Shown one piece after another: positions 18,933 through 28,683 of a stretch of 53,101 nucleotides of DNA. The first letter of the stretch is position 1; each line of letters opens with the position of its first letter. This DNA comes from Salinivirgaceae bacterium (GTDB lineage: Bacteria > Bacteroidota > Bacteroidia > Bacteroidales > SZUA-534): the NCBI GenBank assembly GCA_016342715.1, contig JAEINW010000011.1, positions 1-53,101 of the forward strand, in the 5' to 3' direction. A model generated the notes under the pieces. That model was not told the origin of the DNA, searched no databases, and saw only the letters and a list, made by a program, of their open reading frames with translations. A program made the translations under genes and the position numbers.

Positions 18933-20111
18933 TTATTTAAGTACTTCAAGAACTTCAATATCAAAAATCAGATCGGTATTTGGAGCAATTTGTGGAGGAG
19001 CTCCTTCTTCGCCATAAGCTAAATGTGATGGTATTATTAATTGGAACTTTGATCCTTTCCGCATTAATTGTAAGGCTTCTTCCCAACCATCAATTACAGC
19101 GCCGGCTCCCACAGGAATTTGAATGGGTTCGAATCGTTTAACTGAAGAATCAAACAACTCACCGTTGGTAAAATATCCCGAATAGTTTACAAAAACCACA
19201 TTTTCAGGTTCAATTAAGTCTCCTTGTCCTTCTTCAAAAATCACATACTTGAGACCTGATGTTGTTTCAATAATTTGTTTTTCTGAGATATCCCATTTTT
19301 CAACTATTGGTGGAGGAACTAAATCAAGCATTTCAACATCAAGGGTAATAGTTGTATTAGGTGGAATGCTATTTCCAAAACCGGCTTTTCCATAGGCAAT
19401 TTTTGGGGGTATAATAAATCTATATTTACTTCCCTTTTTCATATACGCCAACCCAATATCCCAACCCTCAAAAATCTGCTTAATTCCAACTGTAATTCTT
19501 ACCGGATCACCATTTTTGTACGATGAGTCAAATATAGTTCCATCGGGCAAATAGCCAGTAAAATGAACATAAGCATTATCACCCAGTTGAGCCAATAGGC
19601 CTGAACCTTCTTGAACCACATAATATTGCAATTTTTTATTTCCAGTTTGGGCTTTTAATCCCTCAATATTGAAAGGCTTTACATTGTAGCCTTTGTTTAC
19701 TTGCACCAAGGCTATTTCAAAAATCAAGGTTGAATTGGCAGGAATATTTTTATATCTTTTATCGCCATAAGCCAAATCAGGAGGAACAATTAGTGTAATT
19801 TCGCCACCTGGTTTTATTTTTTTTAATCCCTCTTCCCAACCTTTAATTACCTGCCCTAATCCTAAAGTTATATCAAGAGGCTCCTCATTTAAAGTGCTTG
19901 CGAAAACTGAATCATTAGTAAATTTCCCAACATAATGCAACCAAAGCTTATCTCCCAATTTTGGATACTCACCTTTGCCTTCGCTACTAATTTTATATTT
20001 TAAACCCGATTGTGTAGTAGAAAAATTATCTGAAATATGTTGACATGAAGCAAATTGAAGAGCAACAAAAAGAAAAATTGCAACTAAGGTTTCAAATTTA
20101 AGGCTTCTCAT
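18933..20111 (-). CDS. Lipoprotein with three tandem FKBP-type peptidyl-prolyl isomerase domains
   Basis: Three FKBP cores (GDKLWLHYVGKF..IPANSTLIFEI; GDNAYVHFTGYL..IPPNTTITLDVEML; NVVFVNYSGYF..IAPNTDLIFDIEVL). Internal start MRSLKF gives a lipobox and removes overlap with the upstream gene. Confidence 0.92.
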   Translation of the reverse strand: MRSLKFETLVAIFLFVALQFASCQHISDNFSTTQSGLKYKISSEGKGEYPKLGDKLWLHYVGKFTNDSVFASTLNEEPLDITLGLGQVIKGWEEGLKKIKPGGEITLIVPPDLAYGDKRYKNIPANSTLIFEIALVQVNKGYNVKPFNIEGLKAQTGNKKLQYYVVQEGSGLLAQLGDNAYVHFTGYLPDGTIFDSSYKNGDPVRITVGIKQIFEGWDIGLAYMKKGSKYRFIIPPKIAYGKAGFGNSIPPNTTITLDVEMLDLVPPPIVEKWDISEKQIIETTSGLKYVIFEEGQGDLIEPENVVFVNYSGYFTNGELFDSSVKRFEPIQIPVGAGAVIDGWEEALQLMRKGSKFQLIIPSHLAYGEEGAPPQIAPNTDLIFDIEVLEVLK

Positions 20112-20115
20112 TTTA

Positions 20116-20967
20116 CTATTCAGTTTCAAGCAATTCAATTTCAAATATTAAGGTTGTATATGGTGGTATGGGGCCATTTTGAACACCACCGTAAGCTAAA
20201 TGTGATGGAATTACCAATTTATATTTACCTCCCACATTCATATATGATAGACCTTCGTCCCATCCTTGAATGACTTCTCCCAATCCATATCTAAAAATAT
20301 ACGGTTTCTCTCTTTCATACGACGAATCGAATATATTCCCATCGATGAAATAACCCATATAATGTACACTTACTTTTTTTCCAGGTTCGGGTTTTTTGCC
20401 AGTTCCTTTTCGCAACTCAAGCACATACATTCCACTTGTGGTTGGCTCAATGGTAATATTTGTTTTTTCCAGAAACTCATTAAGCATTCTTTCTTCATAC
20501 TTTTCTCCAGAAATATAATGCGTTTGTCTTTCTGTTTTAAAGTCTTCATACGACTTAATATCAACCAGCTTTATATAAAAGGTTAACATTGCATCTGAAT
20601 TAAATCGTTCTGGTAAAGACTCTTTTCGCGATTTTGTATAATAGCTCTTGGCTTTTATTAAAAAAATAGCACTATCACCCTTGTGCATCATCGCTAATGC
20701 ATCCTCAATACTTCCTCCTTCGTGCGATGGCTTTTTAAGCTGCGTGCGAAACAAGTCTGATTCTTCAATTACATTTCCTGAAGCATCGGTATATTTAAAT
20801 TTAATGGAAAGCACATCTCCTTCTATCGGTTTTTGATTATCGGTATTTTCAATAATAAATTTAAAACTCAAGCCCGAGTCATCGATTTTAAACTTTGAAC
20901 CACAACTCACACATATCGAAAAACAAAAAACGGCAATTAATAAATTAAAAATCTTCATTTTAAACAC
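20116..20967 (-). CDS. FKBP-type peptidyl-prolyl isomerase lipoprotein
   Basis: SICVSCGSKF lipobox; C-terminal GKKVSVHYMGYFIDGNIFDSSYER..VIQGWDEGLSYM..PPYTTLIFEIELLE. Confidence 0.93.
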   Translation of the reverse strand: MFKMKIFNLLIAVFCFSICVSCGSKFKIDDSGLSFKFIIENTDNQKPIEGDVLSIKFKYTDASGNVIEESDLFRTQLKKPSHEGGSIEDALAMMHKGDSAIFLIKAKSYYTKSRKESLPERFNSDAMLTFYIKLVDIKSYEDFKTERQTHYISGEKYEERMLNEFLEKTNITIEPTTSGMYVLELRKGTGKKPEPGKKVSVHYMGYFIDGNIFDSSYEREKPYIFRYGLGEVIQGWDEGLSYMNVGGKYKLVIPSHLAYGGVQNGPIPPYTTLIFEIELLETE

Positions 20968-21032
20968 ACTATTTACTATATAATTATTGAATCAAAAAAT
21001 ATCTACTAATTTAAAATGCTTGGAAAGCAACC

Positions 21033-21932
21033 TTATTCCTCCTCTTCAAAAACTCGAGCTTCAGCTTTGAGTAATTCAAGTTCATAAATAACCGATGTAA
21101 AGGGTGGAATTATACCAGTTGATGAACCTTTATCGCCCCATGCAAGATCAGAAGGAAGGATAATAATAGCCTTTTCACCTTCACGCATTTTTCCAATGGC
21201 ATCTTCTAATCCAGGTATTACCTGCATTTCGGTTCCGTAAACAAATTCAAAAGGTTGGTTTCGTTTATTGGTTGAATCAAAGAATTTTCCATTTAGAAAT
21301 TTACCTTCGTAATTTACAGTGACAATGTCACCTAATTCAACAGGCTTACCGGTTCCTTCGTGAGTTGAAATAAAATACATACCCGATTCTGAAGGCTCCA
21401 CATCAATTTTTTCCTCTTGAATAAATCTACTTAAAACTAATTTTTCATATTCACCAAAATCTTCAATCCATTTTAAAAATTCTGCTTTATCTTTAGCATA
21501 CTGACTTTCTGTTCTAATTTCATCCATTCGGATTTCTATTTTCAAGGGATCACCATGTTTAATAAAACGAGGAATATTTGCTTGTAAGGTTTTTTCAAAA
21601 AAGTCTTTTGTATCTATTATAAATGACGCACTGTCACCTTCACTTAACATTAAAAAGCACTCATCAATCGATCCATTAAAATCAGGATTTGTTAGTTGAA
21701 AAGTTCTATTTCCAGCAAAAAATATGCTATCGGAAACGGTGATGTATTTTACATCAACGGTTACATAATCGGAGGGTGCTGGCGGCTTTATGTTTTCTCC
21801 AATTTTTTGTAATTTAAAATAAATTCCAGTTTTTGTTTTAGAGTACCCTGGATGTCTTTCAAAAAGTCCGCAAGAACTAAAGATCACCATACTCAAAATT
21901 ATCAAAAAAATGTTCTTCATATTTTGAGGCAT
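21033..21932 (-). CDS. FKBP-type peptidyl-prolyl isomerase lipoprotein
   Basis: IFSSCGLFERHPG lipobox; GDIVTVNYEGKFLNGKFFDSTNKR..IPPFTSVIYELELLKAE. Confidence 0.92.
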   Translation of the reverse strand: MPQNMKNIFLIILSMVIFSSCGLFERHPGYSKTKTGIYFKLQKIGENIKPPAPSDYVTVDVKYITVSDSIFFAGNRTFQLTNPDFNGSIDECFLMLSEGDSASFIIDTKDFFEKTLQANIPRFIKHGDPLKIEIRMDEIRTESQYAKDKAEFLKWIEDFGEYEKLVLSRFIQEEKIDVEPSESGMYFISTHEGTGKPVELGDIVTVNYEGKFLNGKFFDSTNKRNQPFEFVYGTEMQVIPGLEDAIGKMREGEKAIIILPSDLAWGDKGSSTGIIPPFTSVIYELELLKAEARVFEEEE

Positions 21933-22508
21933 TTAATAGTTGGTTAATTTAATCAATTCTGTTTGATAAACAATAATTGAACGTGGAGGAATTTTATTGT
22001 TATCGCCCAATAAGCCATGTGCCAAATGTGGTGGCATTATAAATCTTCCTTTGTCACCAACGCCCATTAATAATATTGCTTCTTCTAAGCCTGATTCAAC
22101 ACCACCTTGTCCAACTTTGAATTTCATAACTCCTAAGCTATCTGATGTATAACAAAGTGTGCCATCTAATAAATTAATTTGATATTTTAAATGAGCAATT
22201 TTCTTTTCTTTAGTTTTTTCGCCATCTTTTTTATCATAAATCTGGTACCACATGCCTGTTTCAGAAACTTTCATATCCCAATTCCGTCGTTTAACATAGC
22301 TTTCTATTCTATCTTGATCAAGATCGACCAAACCTTTATTTGCCTGTAATAAATTCTCTTTGTACTGCTTAGGCGTTGCGGTATTTCTATTATTCTTGTT
22401 TTGCGAACAAGCAATAGTTACAATTAGCGAAAACAGAATAATTGGAATTAAAATATTACGATTTATTTTGCTTAAGAAATTTCTCATATTTTGGCAGAAT
22501 TTCTTCAA
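21933..22508 (-). CDS. FKBP-type peptidyl-prolyl isomerase lipoprotein (GldI-like size and context)
   Basis: TIACSQNKNN lipobox; AHLKYQINLLDGTLCYTSD..GVESGLEEAILLMGVGDKGRFIMPPHLAHGLLGDNNKIPPRSIIVYQTELIKL. Start may be internal (MRNFLSK, about 22487). Confidence 0.85.
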   Translation of the reverse strand: MKKFCQNMRNFLSKINRNILIPIILFSLIVTIACSQNKNNRNTATPKQYKENLLQANKGLVDLDQDRIESYVKRRNWDMKVSETGMWYQIYDKKDGEKTKEKKIAHLKYQINLLDGTLCYTSDSLGVMKFKVGQGGVESGLEEAILLMGVGDKGRFIMPPHLAHGLLGDNNKIPPRSIIVYQTELIKLTNY

Positions 22509-23490
22509 ATTTATTAATTGTTTCTGACAATCCTAATTTACTTTCGCCTCCAGCTGCATTTATGTGGCCTCCTCCATTAAAATTTTCCTTCGATACTATA
22601 TTTGCTGGAAAACTACCTTTCGATCGGAAAGAACATTTGGTAACTCCCTCTTTTTCAATAAATATGGCTGAAAAAACAACATTGTGAATGGATAAGGGGT
22701 AATTTACAAAACCTTCGGTATCACCAGGTTGAAAGTTGTAGTTTTCTAAATCTTTTTTTGAAAGAAAAATATAAGCAGCCTGATATTCTGGAAGTACACG
22801 CAAATTTGTATTAATTGCATGGCCAAGTAATCGCAAGCGCGATTCAGAATAATTATTGTAAATCTTATCAGTAATATAATCTTTATCAATTTCTCTTTTA
22901 AGTAAATTGCTAACAATTCCAAAGGTAATGGGGTTTGAAGAATTGTAGCTAAATGAGCCAGTGTCGGTCATAATTCCCACAAACAAACATTCGGCGATAG
23001 TTTTATTAATGTCTTCAAGCGAAAAAACCGATTCAATAAATTCATAAACCATTTCAGCGGTTGAACTTGCTGAAGTACGGCTGTATATTAATTCAGCTAT
23101 TTCTTCAGGATTTGGATGATGGTCGATTAAAATTTTTGCTGCCTTAGAATTTATAATTTTATCACCCATATCGGACAAACGACTACGGTGATTAAAATCA
23201 AGCATTAAAAACAAATCGGCTTGATCTAAAATCTCAAGGCCTTTTTCCTTATTTAATTCAAAATTTAATATTTCGGCATAAGCATTCATCCAATTTAAAT
23301 AAACCGGAAGCTGATTGGGGACAACAAAGACCACATTTTTATTTTTATTTTTTAGCAAATGATACAATGCCAACCCTGATCCAATGGCATCGCCATCGGG
23401 GTTTTTATGTGATACTATTACAATATTTTTTGCTTGAGAAATATCTTGTTGTGCTTTTTCAACAAACTTTACATCTAATTTTTCCAACAC
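22456..23490 (-). CDS. DHH/DHHA1 phosphoesterase, NrnA-like oligoribonuclease/pAp phosphatase
   Basis: SHKNPDGDAIGSGLALYHLL, LMLDFNHRSRL, ILIDHHPNP, FNGGGHINAAGG. Confidence 0.93.
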   Translation of the reverse strand: MLEKLDVKFVEKAQQDISQAKNIVIVSHKNPDGDAIGSGLALYHLLKNKNKNVVFVVPNQLPVYLNWMNAYAEILNFELNKEKGLEILDQADLFLMLDFNHRSRLSDMGDKIINSKAAKILIDHHPNPEEIAELIYSRTSASSTAEMVYEFIESVFSLEDINKTIAECLFVGIMTDTGSFSYNSSNPITFGIVSNLLKREIDKDYITDKIYNNYSESRLRLLGHAINTNLRVLPEYQAAYIFLSKKDLENYNFQPGDTEGFVNYPLSIHNVVFSAIFIEKEGVTKCSFRSKGSFPANIVSKENFNGGGHINAAGGESKLGLSETINKFEEILPKYEKFLKQNKS

Positions 23491-23582
23491 CTTATGAATT
23501 TAATTGCTTGCATTTATTATAAACTTCGCAAATATAAGGCATATTTAAAATAATTGTTCAGATAAATTGAAAGGATGCGTTA

Positions 23583-23942
23583 TTATTTCAGTGACATTTG
23601 CATACTTACGATGCTATTGATTTGATACAGAAACCATCCGATTAATCCAGAAATTGTAAAATAAAGAAAAACTTGTGCAAAACCAGGATAATAAATATCA
23701 ATACTTGCAATGAATGATGTTTGAAAATACGAAAAAATATATAACAATTTTATGGCTAACAAACTTGCCAAACCAACGAAAATCCACGATCTTCTTAGAT
23801 ATTTTTTCGCTAATTTATTTTTCACTTCAAGAGCAATAACTTGATTCATTATAACACTAGTTAAATCAAATCTAGAGTTGCCCTTTGAAGCTTTTTGCAA
23901 TAGTTTTTGTAACTCCTGATCTCTTTCTTCCTTTTTCATCAC
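23583..23942 (-). CDS. Small two-TM membrane protein downstream of ECF sigma factor
   Basis: 119 aa with two hydrophobic segments; starts directly after the sigma gene. Confidence 0.65.
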   Translation of the reverse strand: MMKKEERDQELQKLLQKASKGNSRFDLTSVIMNQVIALEVKNKLAKKYLRRSWIFVGLASLLAIKLLYIFSYFQTSFIASIDIYYPGFAQVFLYFTISGLIGWFLYQINSIVSMQMSLK

Positions 23943-23943
23943 T

Positions 23944-24513
23944 TTATATTATTGAAGTTAATTCATGTTTGAGTTCTTTTTGTAATATTCCGTAAAATTG
24001 TTTCCGAGCTCTATGCAAAATAACCTTTACGTGATCGGCAGACAATTCCATAATTTCTTCAATTTCTTTTAATGAAAGTTCTTGCAAATAGAACAATTGT
24101 AGTATGGAAGCTTCTCTTGCAGTCATTGTTTTTAAAGTTTTATCAATATAAAACTGTTGCTCTTTTGCTTGCATAGATTTAATGGATTCATTTACATTTG
24201 AATCTATTACCTCATAAGCAAACTCTTTAGAACGTTCAAATTGTACTTTCTTTTTGCGCAATACTTTTATTCCCTGGTTCACAACAATTCGCATTAACCA
24301 AGTAGAAAAAGTTGAATCACCCCTAAATGTCTCAATTTTTTTATAGGCATTAATAAAAGCGTCTTGTACAACATCATCGGCTAAAGTGCTATCACGAACA
24401 ACACTAAAAGCTACAGAGAATGCTTTACCCTTGTATTTTTCAACAAAATATTCAAAGGCATTAATATCACCCGCTGTAACTTTTTGTATGTAAATTGAAT
24501 CCATGAATTTCAA
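23944..24513 (-). CDS. RNA polymerase sigma-70 factor, ECF subfamily
   Basis: VVQDAFINAYKKIETFRGDSTFSTWLMRIVVNQGIKVLRKKK; region 4 LKEIEEIMELSADHVKVILHRARKQF. Confidence 0.95.
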   Translation of the reverse strand: MKFMDSIYIQKVTAGDINAFEYFVEKYKGKAFSVAFSVVRDSTLADDVVQDAFINAYKKIETFRGDSTFSTWLMRIVVNQGIKVLRKKKVQFERSKEFAYEVIDSNVNESIKSMQAKEQQFYIDKTLKTMTAREASILQLFYLQELSLKEIEEIMELSADHVKVILHRARKQFYGILQKELKHELTSII

Positions 24514-24882
24514 TTATTGCATCTTTTTCTTTTCAGCCAATTGATTAGCGTATAATACGCTAAGACCACCAAACAGTAAGATACCAATAAAATAAGCAAC
24601 AACGTCTGGAAATAAATTAAATTTAGTTAAAATGACTGCAAACAACAGACCTATAGAAATGCCTACCATAATCATCCCAAACTTAAAAAACCCTGCTTTT
24701 CGATCTTTTTTCTTGTATATTTCAGAAATATCTACCCCTTTTTCAATTAAGGCCATTCGTTCTTTATTTCTTGCCTTTACATTGTAATAAATAGCTAAAA
24801 CAATAGCCGTAAATAAACCAAGATTGATAATTATTCCTGTTACCATTCCAAAAATTGGAATTAATTGTAAGCTTTCATCCAT
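24514..24882 (-). CDS. DUF6249-like membrane protein
   Basis: 122 aa, NVKARNKERMALIEKGVDISEIYKKK between TM helices; abuts the sigma gene. Confidence 0.65.
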   Translation of the reverse strand: MDESLQLIPIFGMVTGIIINLGLFTAIVLAIYYNVKARNKERMALIEKGVDISEIYKKKDRKAGFFKFGMIMVGISIGLLFAVILTKFNLFPDVVAYFIGILLFGGLSVLYANQLAEKKKMQ

Positions 24883-25036
24883 AATTTTAAAGTTTTAAGT
24901 TTAACATGCGATTTTTATATAGTAGATATTAGAAAACAGAATTAGGTAACAAAAAAATCAAATTTTAATTTATTAAATTGAAACAACAAAACAATTAGGT
25001 AATTGTATTACATTATTGATAAATTAAATTTGAATT

Positions 25037-26323
25037 ATGGTTAACTATATAATTAAACCTTTTGAACGATTTTTTAAAACCGAATCATCGGGTAGTATAT
25101 TGCTATTTATTGCAACAATTACAGCATTAATTATTGCTAATAGTCCATTGTTTGAGCTCTATGATTCTATTTTGCATCAACCGCTGAAAATTGGTTTTCA
25201 AGACTTTAAACTTGAAAAGCCATTGATCTTATGGATAAATGATGGATTAATGGCCATATTCTTTTTTGTTATTGGCTTAGAAATAAAAAGAGAAATTCTG
25301 GTTGGGGAATTAAACAATATTCAAAAAGCATCGCTTCCAATTTTTGGCGCTCTTGGTGGAATGATAATACCTGTGTTGTTGTTTTTAGCCCTTCAATATG
25401 GAAAAACCGGCATTGAAGGATGGGGAATTCCAATGGCTACTGATATTGCATTTACTTTAGGAATATTAAAAATATTAGGGAAAAGGATCCCAATTGGCTT
25501 AACCATTTTTTTAACTGCTTTTGCAATTGTCGACGACATTGGAGCTGTTTTGGTTATAGCACTGTTTTACAGCGCAAATATTAAATGGGCACTGGTACTA
25601 ATAGCCTTAGCTCTTTGGCTGATACTTTTTTTATTTGGTTGGTTTAAGATATATAGTAAATACCTATTTTACATTTTTGGTTTTGCCATTTGGGTTTTAT
25701 TCTTAAAATCTGGTATTCATCCAACCATTGCTGGAATTTTGGTTGCATTTAGCTTTCCAGTTCGAAGAAAAATTAAAACCTATAAGTTTTACAAGGAAGC
25801 AAAAGAATCCTTAGAAGAATTTAGATGTAACGAAGATGATATCCCAGAATTTTTAACAGAAAAACAACGTGGTGCTATATTCGATTTAGAAAGCATGATA
25901 GATAAAACCATTTCTCCGCTTCAACAATTAGAACACAAATTACATGGATGGGTAGTATATTTTATCATGCCAATTTTTGCTTTTGCCAATGCTGGCGTTC
26001 ATTTTTCAGGCGAAATTCTCCCTCTTTCGTGGAATATATCGATAAGCATGATACTTGGAAAATCAATTGGGGTAGCACTTTTTGCCTTTCTTGCCATAAA
26101 ATTAAATCTGGCCAAACTTCCCGAAAATGTAAACTTTTCACAAATTATTGGAGTTGCGTTTCTTGGCGGTTTAGGATTTACAATGGCATTATTTATTTCA
26201 GGTTTGGCATATACTGATCCATTATTAATTAATGGCTCAAAAACTGGAATTCTAATTGGTTCTTTGCTTGCTGGATTAATTGGATATTTAATATTACGTT
26301 TCTCAACAAAAAAATCGAAATAA
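25037..26323 (+). CDS. nhaA: Na+/H+ antiporter NhaA
   Basis: INDGLMAIFFFVIGLEIKREILVGEL, GWGIPMATDIAFTLGIL, AFAIVDDIGAVLVIALFY, IMPIFAFANAGV. Confidence 0.97.
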   Translation: MVNYIIKPFERFFKTESSGSILLFIATITALIIANSPLFELYDSILHQPLKIGFQDFKLEKPLILWINDGLMAIFFFVIGLEIKREILVGELNNIQKASLPIFGALGGMIIPVLLFLALQYGKTGIEGWGIPMATDIAFTLGILKILGKRIPIGLTIFLTAFAIVDDIGAVLVIALFYSANIKWALVLIALALWLILFLFGWFKIYSKYLFYIFGFAIWVLFLKSGIHPTIAGILVAFSFPVRRKIKTYKFYKEAKESLEEFRCNEDDIPEFLTEKQRGAIFDLESMIDKTISPLQQLEHKLHGWVVYFIMPIFAFANAGVHFSGEILPLSWNISISMILGKSIGVALFAFLAIKLNLAKLPENVNFSQIIGVAFLGGLGFTMALFISGLAYTDPLLINGSKTGILIGSLLAGLIGYLILRFSTKKSK

Positions 26324-26469
26324 ATCATCTATTAACAAAAGAAGCAAACAAAATACCAATTCAATAGTTTATAGGTGTATTGTTTTATATTATTGTAGTA
26401 AATAGATGATATTATTCACAGAGTATTAATTCAAAATTTATATATTTATCGAAATAAAATTAATTTACG

Positions 26470-26913
26470 ATGGCAGGAACTTTTACTTTTACTATTATCA
26501 AGCCGGGTGCCGTAACAAACGAACACATTGGACCTATATTAAATGAAATAAATAAAGGTGGTTTTCATATTTCAGCAATGAAAATGATTAAACTAAGAAC
26601 TACGCAAGCACAAAACTTTTATGCTATTCATAAAGAGAAAGCATTTTATGATGCTCTAATTAAATTTATGACATCAGGACCAATTGTGGTTGCAATTCTT
26701 GAAAAAGAAAATGCCGTAGAAGAATACCGAAAACTTATTGGAAGTACTGATCCTGCCAAAGCAGAAGAAGGAACTATTAGAAAACTATTTGCTCAAAGCA
26801 TGCAGCAAAATGCGGTTCATGGATCGGATAGTGATTGCAATGCAGCCATTGAAAGTACCTTCTTTTTCTCAAAAAGTGAACGATTTAGCATATTCGACAG
26901 AAGAGAATTCTAA
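26470..26913 (+). CDS. ndk: Nucleoside diphosphate kinase
   Basis: FTIIKPGAVTNEHIG, LIGSTDPAKAEEGTIRKLFA, NAVHGSDS active-site His. Confidence 0.93.
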   Translation: MAGTFTFTIIKPGAVTNEHIGPILNEINKGGFHISAMKMIKLRTTQAQNFYAIHKEKAFYDALIKFMTSGPIVVAILEKENAVEEYRKLIGSTDPAKAEEGTIRKLFAQSMQQNAVHGSDSDCNAAIESTFFFSKSERFSIFDRREF

Positions 26914-26933
26914 GAATCTTTTTTATAAAAAAC

Positions 26934-26965
26934 AAAAGCCATTTTGCAATTGCAAAATGGCTTTT
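26934..26965. terminator. Bidirectional terminator (ndk / YceI)
   Basis: AAAAGCCATTTTGCAATTGCAAAATGGCTTTT perfect palindrome between convergent genes. Confidence 0.85.
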
Positions 26966-26985
26966 CAATTTTAAGTAAATTCTTA

Positions 26986-27642
26986 CTACATCGAGTGAGC
27001 ATCAATCTTAATTGAAAACTCATCGTTAATAAATTTATCCTTTAATTCCTTAAAAATAGACTTTGACCCATAATTCACATTCCACTTTGTGCGATCTAAA
27101 ACAATATCTTCAGACAGAGCGGAAACCATACCTTCATTAACTTTTACATTTGCATTAAATGCAATTTCATGAGTAATATTTTTCATTGTTAAATTGCCGG
27201 TAATTTTTTTATTAAATCCATCAACATCCGATTTTTCAACTTTTGTTATCACAAATTTAGCTTCAGGAAATGAATCCACATTAAAGAAATCTGCTGATTT
27301 TAAATGACCAATTAATTTAGCATTCATTTCTGCATCTTCTAAATCGATATTAACAATGCTATTCATATCAATAATAACTTGTCCTCCAATCAATTCATCA
27401 TTTTTAACAATAAATTTACCACCTTCTTTCAATTTAATTATTCCGTTGTGCTCACCACCTGGCTTTGAACCGTTCCAATAAATTTTTGTGGCATGATTGC
27501 AAGCGGTTAATTCAATCCCACTTTCCATTTCTACCATTTTATTTTCTGCTGTTGATTCAGTTTTCGACTGCTTGTTTGTTTGATTACAAGAAACAAAAAG
27601 TGCAAAAACACCTATTGACAAAACATATAAACTTTTTTTCAT
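26986..27642 (-). CDS. YceI family lipoprotein
   Basis: Lipobox ALFVSCNQ; KIYWNGSKPGGEHNGIIKLKEGGKFIV, HLKSADFFNVDSFPEAKFVIT, GNLTMKNITHEI. Confidence 0.93.
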   Translation of the reverse strand: MKKSLYVLSIGVFALFVSCNQTNKQSKTESTAENKMVEMESGIELTACNHATKIYWNGSKPGGEHNGIIKLKEGGKFIVKNDELIGGQVIIDMNSIVNIDLEDAEMNAKLIGHLKSADFFNVDSFPEAKFVITKVEKSDVDGFNKKITGNLTMKNITHEIAFNANVKVNEGMVSALSEDIVLDRTKWNVNYGSKSIFKELKDKFINDEFSIKIDAHSM

Positions 27643-27889
27643 TCGTATTCCTCCAATTTTTTAGTTTGTTAGGTAAACCATTCAGTAAATATATTGTTTA
27701 GTAGATTGTGTTAAAATGGTATTAATTAATTTACAGAATTCTTTGGGGCACTGTCCAATGCTATTAAGTTAAGGTTTTTTGTTTGAAGCATTGTGTCATT
27801 TTTGTTTTGTTCGCTCCTGTTTTAATATGCCTTGAAAAGGTTCTATTTGGTATAATGGTGAGTCCTGTATAAAAAGGGACTAAAATCGG

Positions 27890-28100
27890 GAAAAGTTAAA
27901 AATCAGCATTACCCCAGCGCTAAAGGTAGTATTGATAATAGGCTCATATTTACTGCCTTTTCTAAGGGCTGACTTTAAGTTGTCTGGCACAATTGCTTGA
28001 GGAATTCCACCAAAGTAATGCAGATAATTGCTAACAGATTTCACAAGTTATTCTCTGGTTTGATCATTACTTTTCTTCTCCATAAGTAATAGGAGTTTGC
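27890..28100 (-). pseudogene. Decayed IS21-family IstA transposase fragment
   Basis: Minus strand encodes LVKSVSNYLHYFGGIPQAIVPDNLKSALRKGSKYEPIINTTFSAGVMLIF with flanking stops. Confidence 0.8.
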
Positions 28101-28296
28101 TGGGAGGATGCCCACAAAAAATTCAAGGGGCTGAATTTCTCCCGTTTGCTTATATACAATATGAAATCACAGCTTAAGTAAATTAGAAATCAGCCGCCGT
28201 AGCACGACTCTTTTTTTTTGAAGAAATAATTTTATTGAGATGGAAAAACAGAAGTAGTAAAATTCAAATAAAAAATAACTTTTAATCTATTAATTG

Positions 28297-28333
28297 TACA
28301 GTATTAAAGGCTTTTAAGGCTTTATGTACTGTA
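28297..28333. repeat. Inverted repeat
   Basis: TACAGTA (28297-28303) and TACTGTA (28327-28333). Confidence 0.5.
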
Positions 28334-28336
28334 ATA

Positions 28337-28486
28337 GCAAATTAATTTCTGTTAGTTAATATCTGCCTGAACCAGTTGGCAAGGCAGCAATAATTTTTCC
28401 TTGTGAACTATTACTCACAGCCTGCCCATATTCCCTCGGGGAACATTTTGAAAATAAATTATGGCTGTGAGTAAAAATTAATTTGC
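28337..28486. repeat. Interrupted 24-bp palindrome
   Basis: GCAAATTAATTT (28337-28348) plus TTACTCACAGCC (28411-28422) pair with the contiguous GGCTGTGAGTAA-AAATTAATTTGC (28463-28486). Confidence 0.75.
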
Positions 28487-28555
28487 GGACTTTCAAATAC
28501 AAATCAAGTTTGCAATCGCACCGTTTTACAGTTTTACTATTTTTTTATAGGTTTT

Positions 28556-28564
28556 GTTACCCAA
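28556..28564 (-). repeat. TTGGGTAAC boundary motif, copy 1
   Basis: GTTACCCAA on +. Confidence 0.55.
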
Positions 28565-28683
28565 TGTAGTTTCCAATTAATTCTTTTGTAACTATTTAAT
28601 GTTGATGTTTCCCTTTAACTATACGCCATTGGAATAACAAAAATCATCCTATTGCTCAATCCACATTTATCATTAGTACATGT

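Noticed and set aside
28360-28400. Minus-strand GKIIAALPTGSGR, reminiscent of a helicase Walker A
   Set aside because: Flanked by stops and embedded in the interrupted-palindrome repeat; too short to call a helicase remnant.
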